A DNA stretch of 64,000 nucleotides from Winogradskyella echinorum. Lineage in GTDB: Bacteria > Bacteroidota > Bacteroidia > Flavobacteriales > Flavobacteriaceae. Below the pieces are notes generated by a model. That model saw only the letters and a program-made list of their open reading frames with translations, was not told where the DNA came from and made no database searches. Position numbers and translations under genes: made by a program. Where the stretch lies: positions 806,001 to 870,000 of the forward strand of contig NZ_JACOQD010000001.1 of the NCBI RefSeq assembly GCF_014297365.1, in the 5' to 3' direction. Shown here piece after piece: positions 56,751 through 64,000 of the stretch. Each line of letters begins with the position of its first letter. Positions within the stretch are counted from its first letter, which is position 1.

Positions 56751-57791
56751 TCAAAAGTTGAATTCTTCTATAAAGCTACTAATAAGTACAGGAGCCGGAT
56801 ACTTTTTAAGAGACTTTATAGATATTGCTGTTTCAGGAAGCTGTTCTACTTCAATAATCCAAAACTTTGTATAAAGGTGTTGGTGAGAAAGCTTATGCAC
56901 TTTATCAGCTTCATTATATAGTGCATAATCAAAATCAACTGAATCTAAAACTGTGCTTTCTAAATTTAGTAGGTGAAAATCCTCTGCAGCTAAGCTTTTT
57001 TTAGATTCTATTAATGGAAATTGATATAGATTTTGCCAGATACCTTTTTGTTTTCGTTTTTCAAAAAGGATATTTTTATCCTTATCAATGCAAACCAAAA
57101 AGTTAAAATATTTAGTTGTTACTTTAGTTTTCTTCAATTTTACAGGAAGCGCATTCACTAAATTCTTTTGAAGTGCAATACATCCATCATTAATTGGGCA
57201 AATATTACAGTCCGGACTTTGAGGTTTGCATTGCCTCGCGCCAAATTCCATTATAGCCTGATTATAAGATGCAGGTTGTTCTGTATCTATTAAAGAAGAA
57301 GCTAAAGCTTTAAACTCTTTTATTCCTTCCGTTGAGTTTATAGGAGTATTTATTCCAAAATAACGAGACAATACACGGTAAACATTTCCATCAACAACAG
57401 CGGCAACTTCATTAAAAGAAATAGAAGCAATGGCACTAGCTGTATAATCACCTACTCCTTTTAATTTTAGTAAATCTTTATATGTATTAGGAAATACACC
57501 ATTAAGCTCATTAGCTATATATTTTGCTGAGGTATGTAAATTACGTGCCCTAGAATAATAACCAAGCCCTTGCCAAAGTTTTAAAACAGCCTCTTCAGAT
57601 GCATTTGCAAGGTCAAAAACAGAAGGATATTGCTTAACAAATGCGTTATAATATGGTAAACCTTGCTTAACTTGTGTTTGCTGTAATATGATTTCTGAAA
57701 GCCAAATATAATATGGATTTTGCGTAGCTCTCCAAGGTAATTCGCGCTTATTAATTGAGTACCAGTTAATTAGTTCTTTTTTAAAATTCAT
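56751..57791 (-). CDS. mutY: A/G-specific adenine DNA glycosylase
   Basis: The 346-residue enzyme removes adenine paired with 8-oxoguanine. Present are the Glu in SEIILQQTQV near residue 35, the helix-hairpin-helix LLKLKGVGDYTASAIAS near 105, the catalytic Asp in VVDGNVYRVLSRYFG near 130, the [4Fe-4S] cysteines in CKPQSPDCNICPINDGC near 190, and the C-terminal NUDIX-like reader domain. I start it at 57791 (MNFKKEL); an ATG at 57815 is also in frame. It is divergent from hup. Confidence 0.95.
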   Translation of the reverse strand: MNFKKELINWYSINKRELPWRATQNPYYIWLSEIILQQTQVKQGLPYYNAFVKQYPSVFDLANASEEAVLKLWQGLGYYSRARNLHTSAKYIANELNGVFPNTYKDLLKLKGVGDYTASAIASISFNEVAAVVDGNVYRVLSRYFGINTPINSTEGIKEFKALASSLIDTEQPASYNQAIMEFGARQCKPQSPDCNICPINDGCIALQKNLVNALPVKLKKTKVTTKYFNFLVCIDKDKNILFEKRKQKGIWQNLYQFPLIESKKSLAAEDFHLLNLESTVLDSVDFDYALYNEADKVHKLSHQHLYTKFWIIEVEQLPETAISIKSLKKYPAPVLISSFIEEFNF

Positions 57792-57854
57792 TGCGTTTTT
57801 TAAATGATGAAACAAAATTAAATCTTTATCGTGTTAAATTTTAATTAATTACGT

Positions 57855-57886
57855 TTGATTTATTGTAATTAAATTACATATATTTG
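57855..57886 (+). promoter_or_regulatory. Promoter candidate for hup
   Basis: TTG at 57855-57857 and TATATTTG at 57879-57886 are separated by 21 bases, fitting the TTG-N-TAnnTTTG pattern. The leader to the ATG at 57926 would be about 35 bases. Confidence 0.65.
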
Positions 57887-57925
57887 CATCCCTTAGAATT
57901 TATAGTAACCCTAAAACTAATAACA

Positions 57926-58216
57926 ATGACAAAAGCTGATTTAGTAGCTAAAATATCTGACAAGTTAGGTATTGAGAAAGGAGATGTACAAGCTACAGTA
58001 GAAACCTTTATGGAAGAAGTAAAAACATCTTTAGAGAGCGGAGATAACGTATATTTAAGAGGTTTCGGAAGTTTTATTATTAAAACAAGAGCAGAGAAAA
58101 CTGGTCGTAATATTTCAAAAAATACTACAATAAAAATACCTGCTCACAACATACCTGCTTTTAAGCCTGCTAAAGTATTTTTAGAAGGAGTAAAATCTAA
58201 TGTTGAAGTAAACTAA
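57926..58216 (+). CDS. HU family DNA-binding protein
   Basis: The 96-residue protein is a complete HU/IHF subunit that bends and compacts DNA. The helical N-part MTKADLVAKISDKLGIEKGD, the LRGFGSFIIKTRAEKTGRN segment and the beta-arm with KIPAHNIPAFKPAK are present. The ATG at 57926 is chosen: the upstream in-frame TTG at 57884 overlaps the promoter box. It is followed after 41 bases by a 29-residue basic protein gene, probably on the same transcript, and the mutY gene is divergent. Confidence 0.95.
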   Translation: MTKADLVAKISDKLGIEKGDVQATVETFMEEVKTSLESGDNVYLRGFGSFIIKTRAEKTGRNISKNTTIKIPAHNIPAFKPAKVFLEGVKSNVEVN

Positions 58217-58257
58217 AGCATTTAAAAGAAAATATTAATTAAAAAGCATTATTTATT

Positions 58258-58347
58258 ATGCCAAGTGGTAAAAAAAGAAAAAGACACAAGGTAGCGACGC
58301 ATAAGCGTAAAAAACGTAGACGCGCTAATCGTCACAAAAAGAAATAA
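58258..58347 (+). CDS. 29-residue basic protein, AURKAIP1/COX24 (bS22/mS38) type
   Basis: An ATG at 58258 opens 29 codons: MPSGKKRKRHKVATHKRKKR followed by RRANRHKKK, then TAA. More than half of the residues are Lys or Arg. This resembles the short Bacteroidota proteins annotated as AURKAIP1/COX24-domain, related to mycobacterial bS22 and mitochondrial mS38 on the small ribosomal subunit near the decoding centre. Location between hup and rng is consistent with many Bacteroidota genomes as I recall. A hairpin terminator follows at 58354-58379. It is too short for usual gene finding. Confidence 0.75.
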   Translation: MPSGKKRKRHKVATHKRKKRRRANRHKKK

Positions 58348-58353
58348 ATTGTT

Positions 58354-58379
58354 AAAAGTAGTTTTATAACTACTTTTTT
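58354..58379 (+). terminator. Intrinsic terminator after the 29-residue gene
   Basis: AAAAGTAGTT at 58354-58363 and AACTACTTTT at 58368-58377 form a stem with a 4-base loop, followed by T residues, 7 bases after the stop. Confidence 0.8.
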
Positions 58380-58442
58380 CAGTTTTAAAAAAACGTTCTT
58401 TGATATAGAATCCGATGTATTTAATAGAGTATATCAGGATTT

Positions 58443-58470
58443 GCTGGAATCCCGATAATAATCGGGACAT
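58443..58470. repeat. Palindromic repeat TCCCGAT...ATCGGGA
   Basis: TCCCGAT at 58450-58456 and ATCGGGA at 58461-58467 form a hairpin in GCTGGAATCCCGATAATAAT. The type is common in flavobacterial intergenic DNA. It sits between the small basic gene and rng and has no strong U-tract. Confidence 0.55.
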
Positions 58471-58534
58471 CCTGTGTCAAATAATTTAGTAAAATCCATC
58501 TAACTCAATGAAGAGCTAGATTTAAATTAACATT

Positions 58535-60079
58535 ATGAACAAAGAATTAATCGTAAGATCGAGTTCAGATATTGTTGATTTTGCCTTATTAAAAGATGGA
58601 AAACTTATTGAATTACATAAAGATGAAGAGGATAATGACTTTGCGGTAGGCGATATTTTTATTGCTAAAATTCGCAAAGTTATGCCTGGTCTTAACGCTG
58701 CGTTTGTTAACGTAGGGTACGAGAAAGATGGTTTTTTACACTATCATGATCTAGGACCGCAATTGCCTTCTCTTTTAAAATTCATTAAACGTGTAAGCAC
58801 AGGGAAATTAAGAGATTATACACTCAAAGACTTTCCAAAGGAAAAAGATTTAGACAAGCATGGCAAAATTGCGCATGCGATTAAGTCTAATCAATCCATT
58901 TTAGTACAAGTAGTAAAAGAACCAATTTCTACAAAAGGACCACGCATTAGTTCAGAATTATCTATTGCTGGTAGATACATTGTCTTGGTACCTTTTTCTA
59001 ATCGTATTTCAATTTCTCAAAAAATTGAATCGCAAGAAGAAAAAGACCGTTTAAAAAGACTTGTTAAAAGTATTACACCAAAAGGATTTGGAGTTATTAT
59101 TCGTACTGTAGCAGAAGGCAAAAAAGTTGCCGAGCTAGATAGTGATTTACAGAATTTGCTGGATCGATGGACAGCAATGTGTAAAAAATTGTATAAAGCA
59201 CATCACCCAACAAAAGTATTGGGAGAAATGAACAAAGCATCCTCTATTTTGAGAGATATTTTTAATGATTCATTCTCTGGTATTGTTGTAGATGATGAAG
59301 AATTATACATACAAGTAAAAGATTACGTGCAACAAATTGCACCGAAAAAAGAGTCTATAGTAAAGCATTATAAAAACGGAGTACCAATTTTTGAAAAATT
59401 TGGTATAGAACGCCAAATAAAAACATCATTTGGTCGTACCGTTTCTATGGCAAAAGGCGCTTATTTAGTTATAGAACACACCGAAGCACTACATGTTGTA
59501 GATGTAAATAGTGGTAACCGTTCTAATAAAGAAAAGAGCCAAGAAGACACTGCCTTAGAAGTTAATATGATTTCAGCCGCAGAAATTGCCAGACAATTAC
59601 GTTTACGTGATATGGGAGGCATTATCGTTATCGATTTTATCGATATGGGCCGTGCTGAAAACAGAAAAAAGCTTTACAATTTTCTCAGAGATGAGATGAA
59701 AGACGACAAAGCAAAACACAAAATATTGCCGCCGAGTAAATTTGGTTTAGTACAAATAACCAGACAGCGCGTTAGGCCAGAACGCAATATTAAAACAAAA
59801 GAAGAAAATCCTAATCTCGTAGGAGGAGATGAAATCGAAGCACCAATTAAAGTGGTCGAGCGCATTAATCAAGATCTACAACGAATTTTCAAAAAAGACT
59901 ATAAAAAGGTAACTCTAAATGCACATCCTTTTATAGCAGCCTTTTTAACCAAAGGGTTTCCATCACCACGTTCAAAATGGTTTTTTGAACACAAAAAATG
60001 GGTAAAAGTTTTACCTAGAGATGCTTACACTTATCTTGAATACCATTTTTTTGATAAAGATGGTAACAAAATCAAATAA
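58535..60079 (+). CDS. rng: Ribonuclease G (Rne/Rng family)
   Basis: The 514-residue endonuclease processes and degrades RNA in the cytosol. The S1-like RNA-binding part lies near residues 36-130 (MPGLNAAFVNVGYEKDGFLH), followed by the catalytic DNase-I-like region with the metal-binding aspartates in HVVDVNSGN near residue 325 and IVIDFIDMG near 365. The C-terminal scaffold of RNase E is absent, so it is a RNase G. It is followed by a strong terminator and starts about 190 bases after the small basic gene. Confidence 0.96.
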   Translation: MNKELIVRSSSDIVDFALLKDGKLIELHKDEEDNDFAVGDIFIAKIRKVMPGLNAAFVNVGYEKDGFLHYHDLGPQLPSLLKFIKRVSTGKLRDYTLKDFPKEKDLDKHGKIAHAIKSNQSILVQVVKEPISTKGPRISSELSIAGRYIVLVPFSNRISISQKIESQEEKDRLKRLVKSITPKGFGVIIRTVAEGKKVAELDSDLQNLLDRWTAMCKKLYKAHHPTKVLGEMNKASSILRDIFNDSFSGIVVDDEELYIQVKDYVQQIAPKKESIVKHYKNGVPIFEKFGIERQIKTSFGRTVSMAKGAYLVIEHTEALHVVDVNSGNRSNKEKSQEDTALEVNMISAAEIARQLRLRDMGGIIVIDFIDMGRAENRKKLYNFLRDEMKDDKAKHKILPPSKFGLVQITRQRVRPERNIKTKEENPNLVGGDEIEAPIKVVERINQDLQRIFKKDYKKVTLNAHPFIAAFLTKGFPSPRSKWFFEHKKWVKVLPRDAYTYLEYHFFDKDGNKIK

Positions 60080-60087
60080 TATCTATT

Positions 60088-60127
60088 AAAAAAGCCCAAC
60101 TGAAATTTCAGTTGGGCTTTTTGTTTT
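60088..60127 (+). terminator. Intrinsic terminator after rng
   Basis: AAAGCCCAACTGAAA and TTTCAGTTGGGCTTT are perfect complements (60091-60105 and 60106-60120) with T residues following. It is bidirectional and also near the end of the convergent BI-1 gene. Confidence 0.9.
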
Positions 60128-60143
60128 TTATAATTTTTTAGTC

Positions 60144-60869
60144 TTAATCCCTAGACATAAATATTCTTAGAATATACCAGAATAATAACATTAAAGATGC
60201 AAATAATCCAAGTGCAGCAGGTATATAATCTTCAACTCCATATTTTCTTACCAAATTAGAGGTTTGGTATAAAATAGAACCACCTGCCAATAGGCACATT
60301 GCCATTGAAAACCATAAACCAAGATTAAAACCAAATAAAGTTCCTGCTATTATTAAACCTATAGCAATAAAGAAACCAATGGTTAAACCTGTCTTTAAGA
60401 ACGAAAAGTCTGTTTTAGTAATTAAAACAGCAGCAGATAATCCCGTAAATAGTGCTAAAGTAACTATTGCAGCCTGGTTTAGAATTTCTGGTCCAGTTTC
60501 CATATAAAAAGCAGCTATGGCTATAAGTGGAACAAAAATTAAAGCTTCAAAAAAGATATAAATACCATAAGCTAGATACTGCATATTTTTATCCGATGTT
60601 CGTAATGCCATACCTTCGGCATAGTTAGTGGCAAACATAAAACCACCTAGCATAAGTAACCACTTATAACCTTCAGTCATTGAAAGCATAAATTCTACTA
60701 TAGTATCGCTCTGTAATAAAAGATATTCAAAAAGAATAAATACAAGCACTCCACCTGCTACATGCGAATAGGTTTTTCTGTAAAAAGCAGCACGTTCAAC
60801 ATCTGAAAGGCTTCCTACCATAACTTTTCCTGGGAACTGATCTGGTTGATCAGGTAATTGATTTTCCAT
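60144..60869 (-). CDS. Bax inhibitor-1/YccA family membrane protein
   Basis: The 241-residue protein has seven hydrophobic segments (from about residue 35 to 235), the layout of BI-1/YbhL/YccA proteins. The N-terminus SDVERAAFYRKTYSHVAGG and the C-terminal GVEDYIPAALGLFASLMLLFWYILRIF support it. Family members act as membrane proteins with calcium-leak or protease-regulating roles, and in bacteria the role is poorly known. It is a single minus-strand gene convergent with rng. Confidence 0.9.
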   Translation of the reverse strand: MENQLPDQPDQFPGKVMVGSLSDVERAAFYRKTYSHVAGGVLVFILFEYLLLQSDTIVEFMLSMTEGYKWLLMLGGFMFATNYAEGMALRTSDKNMQYLAYGIYIFFEALIFVPLIAIAAFYMETGPEILNQAAIVTLALFTGLSAAVLITKTDFSFLKTGLTIGFFIAIGLIIAGTLFGFNLGLWFSMAMCLLAGGSILYQTSNLVRKYGVEDYIPAALGLFASLMLLFWYILRIFMSRD

Positions 60870-60919
60870 AATTAGATTGATTTAGTTATTTCAAAGTAAG
60901 TAATTTCTTTATACTAAAC

Positions 60920-60952
60920 AAAAAAAGCTCTGACTAATCAGAGCTTTTTGTA
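60920..60952 (-). terminator. Intrinsic terminator after the zinc metallopeptidase gene
   Basis: AAAAAGCTCTGA at 60922-60933 pairs with TCAGAGCTTTTT at 60938-60949 around CTAA. The A-run gives U residues on the minus strand. It is 36 bases after the stop at 60989. Confidence 0.85.
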
Positions 60953-60988
60953 TTCTTAATGAGTTTATTTTAAAATATTTTATTAGAA

Positions 60989-61678
60989 TTATCTTCGATT
61001 TAAAAAGATACTAATAAAGTAAAGTAAGGTCGCTAAAGAGCCTAATGCGGCAACTAAATACGTTCTTGCAGCCCATTTTAATGCATCTTTTGCACCTGCT
61101 TGTTCTTCTTGCGTTACCATATTCTTGTTTTCTAACCAAGCTAATGCTCTATTACTCGCATCATATTCTACAGGTAATGTAATAAAGGTAAATAGTGTTG
61201 TCATTGCAAACAATGCAATACCTATTAAGAATATATTAGAACCCAATACAGAGCCACCAACAGACAACGCTAAACCTACCATAATTACAATATTAGACAG
61301 TTTGCTACTTATACCAACTGCTGGTACAATAGCAGATCTCATTTTTAACCAAGAATATGCTTGTGCGTGCTGTACGGCATGTCCAACCTCGTGTGCTGCT
61401 ACTGCAGCAGCCGCAGCATTACGTTGATTATACACCACTTCACTAAGGTTTACCGTTTTATTTGCTGGATTATAATGATCCGTTAATTGACCAGGTGTAG
61501 AGATGACCTCAACATCTGTTATACCATTATCTGCTAACATTTTCTCAGCAATCTCTCTACCACTCATCCCATTTCTAAGATTAAGCTTAGAGTAATAATC
61601 GAATTTGCTTTTTAACTTATTACTTACAAAAGAACTTACTAAGAAGATTGCTCCTGCAATAATATAATATCCCATCAT
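60989..61678 (-). CDS. Neutral zinc metallopeptidase (YugP type)
   Basis: The 229-residue membrane protein has an N-terminal helix, the zinc-protease motif HEVGHAVQHA near residue 95 and three more hydrophobic segments. This is the Zn_peptidase_2 (YugP) family, membrane proteases of unknown target. The segment GMSGREIAEKMLADNGITDVEV near residue 40 is typical. It lies alone between terminators; ald begins upstream on the same strand after a gap of 110 bases. Confidence 0.93.
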   Translation of the reverse strand: MMGYYIIAGAIFLVSSFVSNKLKSKFDYYSKLNLRNGMSGREIAEKMLADNGITDVEVISTPGQLTDHYNPANKTVNLSEVVYNQRNAAAAAVAAHEVGHAVQHAQAYSWLKMRSAIVPAVGISSKLSNIVIMVGLALSVGGSVLGSNIFLIGIALFAMTTLFTFITLPVEYDASNRALAWLENKNMVTQEEQAGAKDALKWAARTYLVAALGSLATLLYFISIFLNRR

Positions 61679-61724
61679 ATCAATAAAAATTTAATATTTA
61701 TTACTATAAAGATAGCAAATAGTA

Positions 61725-61759
61725 AGCCAAATTAAAGTTGAGAACTAAAATTTGGCTTA
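61725..61759 (-). terminator. Possible hairpin after ald
   Basis: AAGCCAAATT at 61725-61734 pairs with AATTTGGCTT at 61750-61759 with a 15-base loop. There is no clear U-tract, so termination is uncertain. Confidence 0.4.
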
Positions 61760-61788
61760 TGTCATATTTTATATGTCACATATGCAGT

Positions 61789-62889
61789 TTACATGGCATC
61801 AACAGACCAATTAAAGGCTTCAGCAATTTCTTCATAGACTATTTTACCCTTTACAACATTGAGTCCTTTTGCTAAGGTTTCATCTTTTGCACAGGCATTT
61901 TCCCAGCCTTCATTTGCTAAACGTAATACATAAGGTAAAGTCACATTAGTTAAAGCTAACGTAGAGGTATAAGGTACAGCTCCTGGCATATTAGCCACAC
62001 AATAATGTACCACATCATCGATAATAAATGTCGGATCTTCGTGCGTTGTTGCTTTGGTAGTTTCGATACAACCACCTTGATCTACCGCTACATCAACCAA
62101 AACAGTTCCTGGTCGCATGTCTTTGAGCATATCTCTAGTAATTAATTTTGGTGCTTTTGCTCCTTTTACTAAGACTCCTCCAATAATTAAATCGTGATCT
62201 TTAATACGTTTTCTAATATTATATTCGCTAGAAAACTCTGTAACTACATGACTTGGCATTACATCATTTACATAGCGCAATTGTTTCATATTAATATCCA
62301 TAATGGTAACATGTGCCCCTAAACCAGCAGCCATTTTTGCTGCCTGAATACCAACAATTCCTGCTCCAAGTACTAAAACTTTACCAGGAGGTACACCAGG
62401 AACACCACCTAACAATACTCCACGACCTTTAATAGGTTTTTCTAAATATTTTGCGCCTTGCTGAATGGCCATTCTACCAGCAACTTCAGACATTGGTGTT
62501 AATAGTGGCAGAGAACCATCTTTATCTTCTACAGTTTCGTAAGCAATACAAACCGCTTCACTCTTTAACATCGCCTTAGTTAAAACTTCGCTAGAAGCAA
62601 AATGAAAATAAGTAAACACTACATGATGCGACTTAATTAAAGGATATTCTTCAGCAATAGGTTCTTTTACTTTTACAATCATATCTGCAGCAGCATAGAC
62701 CTCTTCAATAGTGTCTAAAACCGTTGCACCAACATCTTTATAATCTTCATCGAAAAAACCACTGCCAAAACCAGCGTCTTTTTGTACGTAAACCGTATGA
62801 TTGTTTTTAATAAGTTCGAATACTCCAGCAGGTGTCATACCTACTCGACTTTCGTTATTCTTGATTTCTTTTGGGACTCCAATTTGCAT
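61789..62889 (-). CDS. ald: Alanine dehydrogenase
   Basis: The 366-residue NAD-dependent enzyme converts L-alanine to pyruvate and ammonium. Family features are MQIGVPKEIKNNESRVGMTP at the N-terminus with substrate-binding Arg15, the active-site KVKEPIAEEYP near residue 75, the nucleotide fold VLVLGAGIVGIQAAKMA near 170 and VDVAVDQGGCIETT near 270. Its length matches the family. No clear regulator gene is nearby. It is transcribed alone. Confidence 0.97.
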   Translation of the reverse strand: MQIGVPKEIKNNESRVGMTPAGVFELIKNNHTVYVQKDAGFGSGFFDEDYKDVGATVLDTIEEVYAAADMIVKVKEPIAEEYPLIKSHHVVFTYFHFASSEVLTKAMLKSEAVCIAYETVEDKDGSLPLLTPMSEVAGRMAIQQGAKYLEKPIKGRGVLLGGVPGVPPGKVLVLGAGIVGIQAAKMAAGLGAHVTIMDINMKQLRYVNDVMPSHVVTEFSSEYNIRKRIKDHDLIIGGVLVKGAKAPKLITRDMLKDMRPGTVLVDVAVDQGGCIETTKATTHEDPTFIIDDVVHYCVANMPGAVPYTSTLALTNVTLPYVLRLANEGWENACAKDETLAKGLNVVKGKIVYEEIAEAFNWSVDAM

Positions 62890-63109
62890 GTAAAATAGAT
62901 TTAAAGGTTAATAGCAGTCGGAAATTACTATTAATAAATCTGTTGTTCCAAATTTGATGGCTAATTTGAAGTCATTTTTGCGGAATTAATATTTTGAAGA
63001 CTTTATTTTAAAAATTATTGAAAATAGTATTGATTTTCAGGTCAATATGATATTAGACGAATGTAAAATTATTTCGATAAAATGATTTTGAAATTGACTC
63101 TTAGACGAA

Positions 63110-63412
63110 TCAATCTAACATTTTTAAAGCACTAACTTTAAAACGATTATTCACCACTTCTCCTTCTACTTCGCCTTTTCTAATAACCTCGCAAAACCCA
63201 CTTTCTTTATCGTGCGCATCACCGAAATCATCAATATCTGCCCCATCAACAAAATAAGCGTTATCTTCTATACGAACTGCTAAATCACAGCCTTCTTGAG
63301 ACGTTAAACCAAATTGACATTGTCCACAAGACACTTCAACAATTTGTGTTTTTTTAAGATTTGCACATGCTACGACTAACAATAACGTACATGCCAAAAT
63401 TAGATGCTTCAT
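63110..63412 (-). CDS. DUF6370 lipoprotein
   Basis: The 100-residue lipoprotein (signal LLLVVAC, Cys16) has the DUF6370 pattern, including VEVSCGQCQFGLTSQEGCDLAV near residue 27, split here as VEVSCGQCQFG and GCDLAVRIEDNAYFVDG, and GFCEVIRKGEVEG near 73. Four mature cysteines suggest disulfides or metal binding, but no function is known. It follows the BamE-like gene by 26 bases on the same strand and may be co-transcribed. Confidence 0.85.
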   Translation of the reverse strand: MKHLILACTLLLVVACANLKKTQIVEVSCGQCQFGLTSQEGCDLAVRIEDNAYFVDGADIDDFGDAHDKESGFCEVIRKGEVEGEVVNNRFKVSALKMLD

Positions 63413-63438
63413 TTTATACTTATTTTTAATAGTCTTAA

Positions 63439-63801
63439 TTATTCTTCTATTGCTGTCGTTACTTTAGTTACAAGTTGATTCTCAAAAACAATAAGTAGTT
63501 GTTCTCTTTTAGATTCAAAAAAACTTGGTGATTTACCTATTCTATACACAAAAACATCTTGCTGATTTGTAGAACTGGTATTTGGTTTTCCTAAAAGCAC
63601 AATAACTTCATCCTTGGTTTTACCTATGAGCAGTTGACTTTCAATGATATCATCGACCATCTTATATCGTGTTGTAGGCTGGCTTCTCCATTGTTCTTTA
63701 CTAAATCGTTCTTCGAATAGCCAGAGCAATGAGGAACTTATTATAAAAGCTACAAAGAAAAATAACCCTATTTTATCATTTCTCTTTAGCTTTAACCTCA
63801 T
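63439..63801 (-). CDS. Membrane-anchored BamE/SmpA-like protein
   Basis: The 120-residue protein has one N-terminal membrane segment (about residues 11-30, IGLFFFVAFIISSSLLWLF) and a small domain with SQLLIGKTKDEVIVLLGKP near residue 55 and a C-terminal LLIVFENQLVTKV strand, the pattern of the BamE/SmpA fold. True BamE is a lipoprotein in outer-membrane protein assembly; this one has no lipobox, so its role may differ. It starts 4 bases after the leuS stop and is probably co-transcribed with it. Confidence 0.65.
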   Translation of the reverse strand: MRLKLKRNDKIGLFFFVAFIISSSLLWLFEERFSKEQWRSQPTTRYKMVDDIIESQLLIGKTKDEVIVLLGKPNTSSTNQQDVFVYRIGKSPSFFESKREQLLIVFENQLVTKVTTAIEE

Positions 63802-63805
63802 ACGC

Positions 63806-64000
63806 TTATCCTACAATATTTACAATCTTACCAGGAACAACAATAATTTTCTTTGGTGTTCTACCATCTAATTGTGCAATGGTTTTCTCGTGTGCCATGA
63901 CTGTTTTTTCAATATCATCCTTACTCATATCCATTGGTAACTCTAGTGTAAAACGCATTTTACCATTAAAAGATATCGGGTAGTTTTTACTACTTTCTAC
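63806..64000 (-). CDS. leuS: Leucyl-tRNA synthetase, C-terminal end
   Basis: The last 64 codons of a minus-strand gene reach the stop at 63806. They include FNGKMRFTLELPMDMS and end RTPKKIIVVPGKIVNIVG, the hallmark C-terminus of bacterial LeuRS, which contacts tRNA. The enzyme charges tRNA-Leu. The rest of the gene lies beyond the window. The next gene begins 4 bases after the stop. Confidence 0.9.
   Translation of the reverse strand, partial: VESSKNYPISFNGKMRFTLELPMDMSKDDIEKTVMAHEKTIAQLDGRTPKKIIVVPGKIVNIVG

Noticed and set aside
58249..58470. 73-codon minus-strand frame between hup and rng
   Set aside because: It is antisense to the 29-codon basic gene and its terminator and runs through repeats; the plus-strand gene explains the sequence better.

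Overview
This is an AT-rich window from the chromosome of a bacterium in phylum Bacteroidota, most likely a marine member of the Flavobacteriaceae. The evidence is the gliding-motility pair gldE-gldD beside ssb and mutY, several TonB-dependent receptors with CarboxypepD_reg-like N-termini, GLPGLI, DUF4270, DUF4271 and DUF6370 proteins, few Shine-Dalgarno sites, and promoter-like TAnnTTTG boxes. No rRNA, tRNA, CRISPR array, phage or transposase was seen. Most of the window is core genome.

Layout. 1-8000: 5' end of a polyprenol-phosphate mannosyltransferase gene, DUF4271 and hemD, then convergent pckA and DUF423, a saccharopine dehydrogenase-like gene with an Lrp/AsnC regulator, an unrecognised gene and an aldo/keto reductase. 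7.7-18.8 kb (minus strand): atpD-atpC, a TonB receptor with an SGNH lipoprotein, and glmS, a DUF4270 lipoprotein and a stand-alone GT5-type domain. 18.9-30.5 kb (plus strand): panC-panD-flippase-like membrane protein, two tandem alpha/beta-hydrolase paralogues, radA, a Crp/Fnr regulator, ileS and a DksA-like gene. 30.6-37.8 kb: lspA, then (minus) 5-formyl-THF cyclo-ligase, aspartoacylase-like and rimK, then (plus) uvrC and a patatin/beta-barrel fusion. 37.9-42.4 kb (minus): a small secreted cysteine peptide, GLPGLI and an outer-membrane receptor, followed by the largest non-coding stretch. 42.4-54.2 kb (plus): hmgA-hppD (tyrosine breakdown), DUF3108, kynA (tryptophan breakdown), an M23 peptidase, pgi, and a second TonB receptor/lipoprotein pair. 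54.2-64 kb: gldD, gldE, ssb and mutY (minus), hup with a 29-residue basic protein and rng (plus), then a BI-1 protein, a zinc peptidase, ald, DUF6370, a BamE-like protein and the 3' end of leuS (minus).

How they work together. Central carbon and energy genes (pckA, pgi, ATP synthase, ald) sit among amino-acid catabolism (hmgA, hppD, kynA, the saccharopine-type enzyme under a likely Lrp regulator), cofactor and envelope synthesis (hemD, panC, panD, glmS, lspA), information processing (ileS, leuS, uvrC, mutY, ssb, radA, rng, hup, rimK) and surface functions (three TonB-type receptors, gliding proteins).

Points of most interest: an IleRS with a GxHH motif instead of HxGH; a 29-codon basic gene between hup and rng resembling the AURKAIP1/COX24 (bS22/mS38-type) ribosomal proteins; two paralogous secreted alpha/beta-hydrolases with Asp at the nucleophile position; a cysteine-bearing secreted peptide gene separated by a terminator-like hairpin from GLPGLI and receptor genes; an apparent terminator lying inside a reading frame after the DksA-like gene; and several families of short palindromic intergenic repeats.
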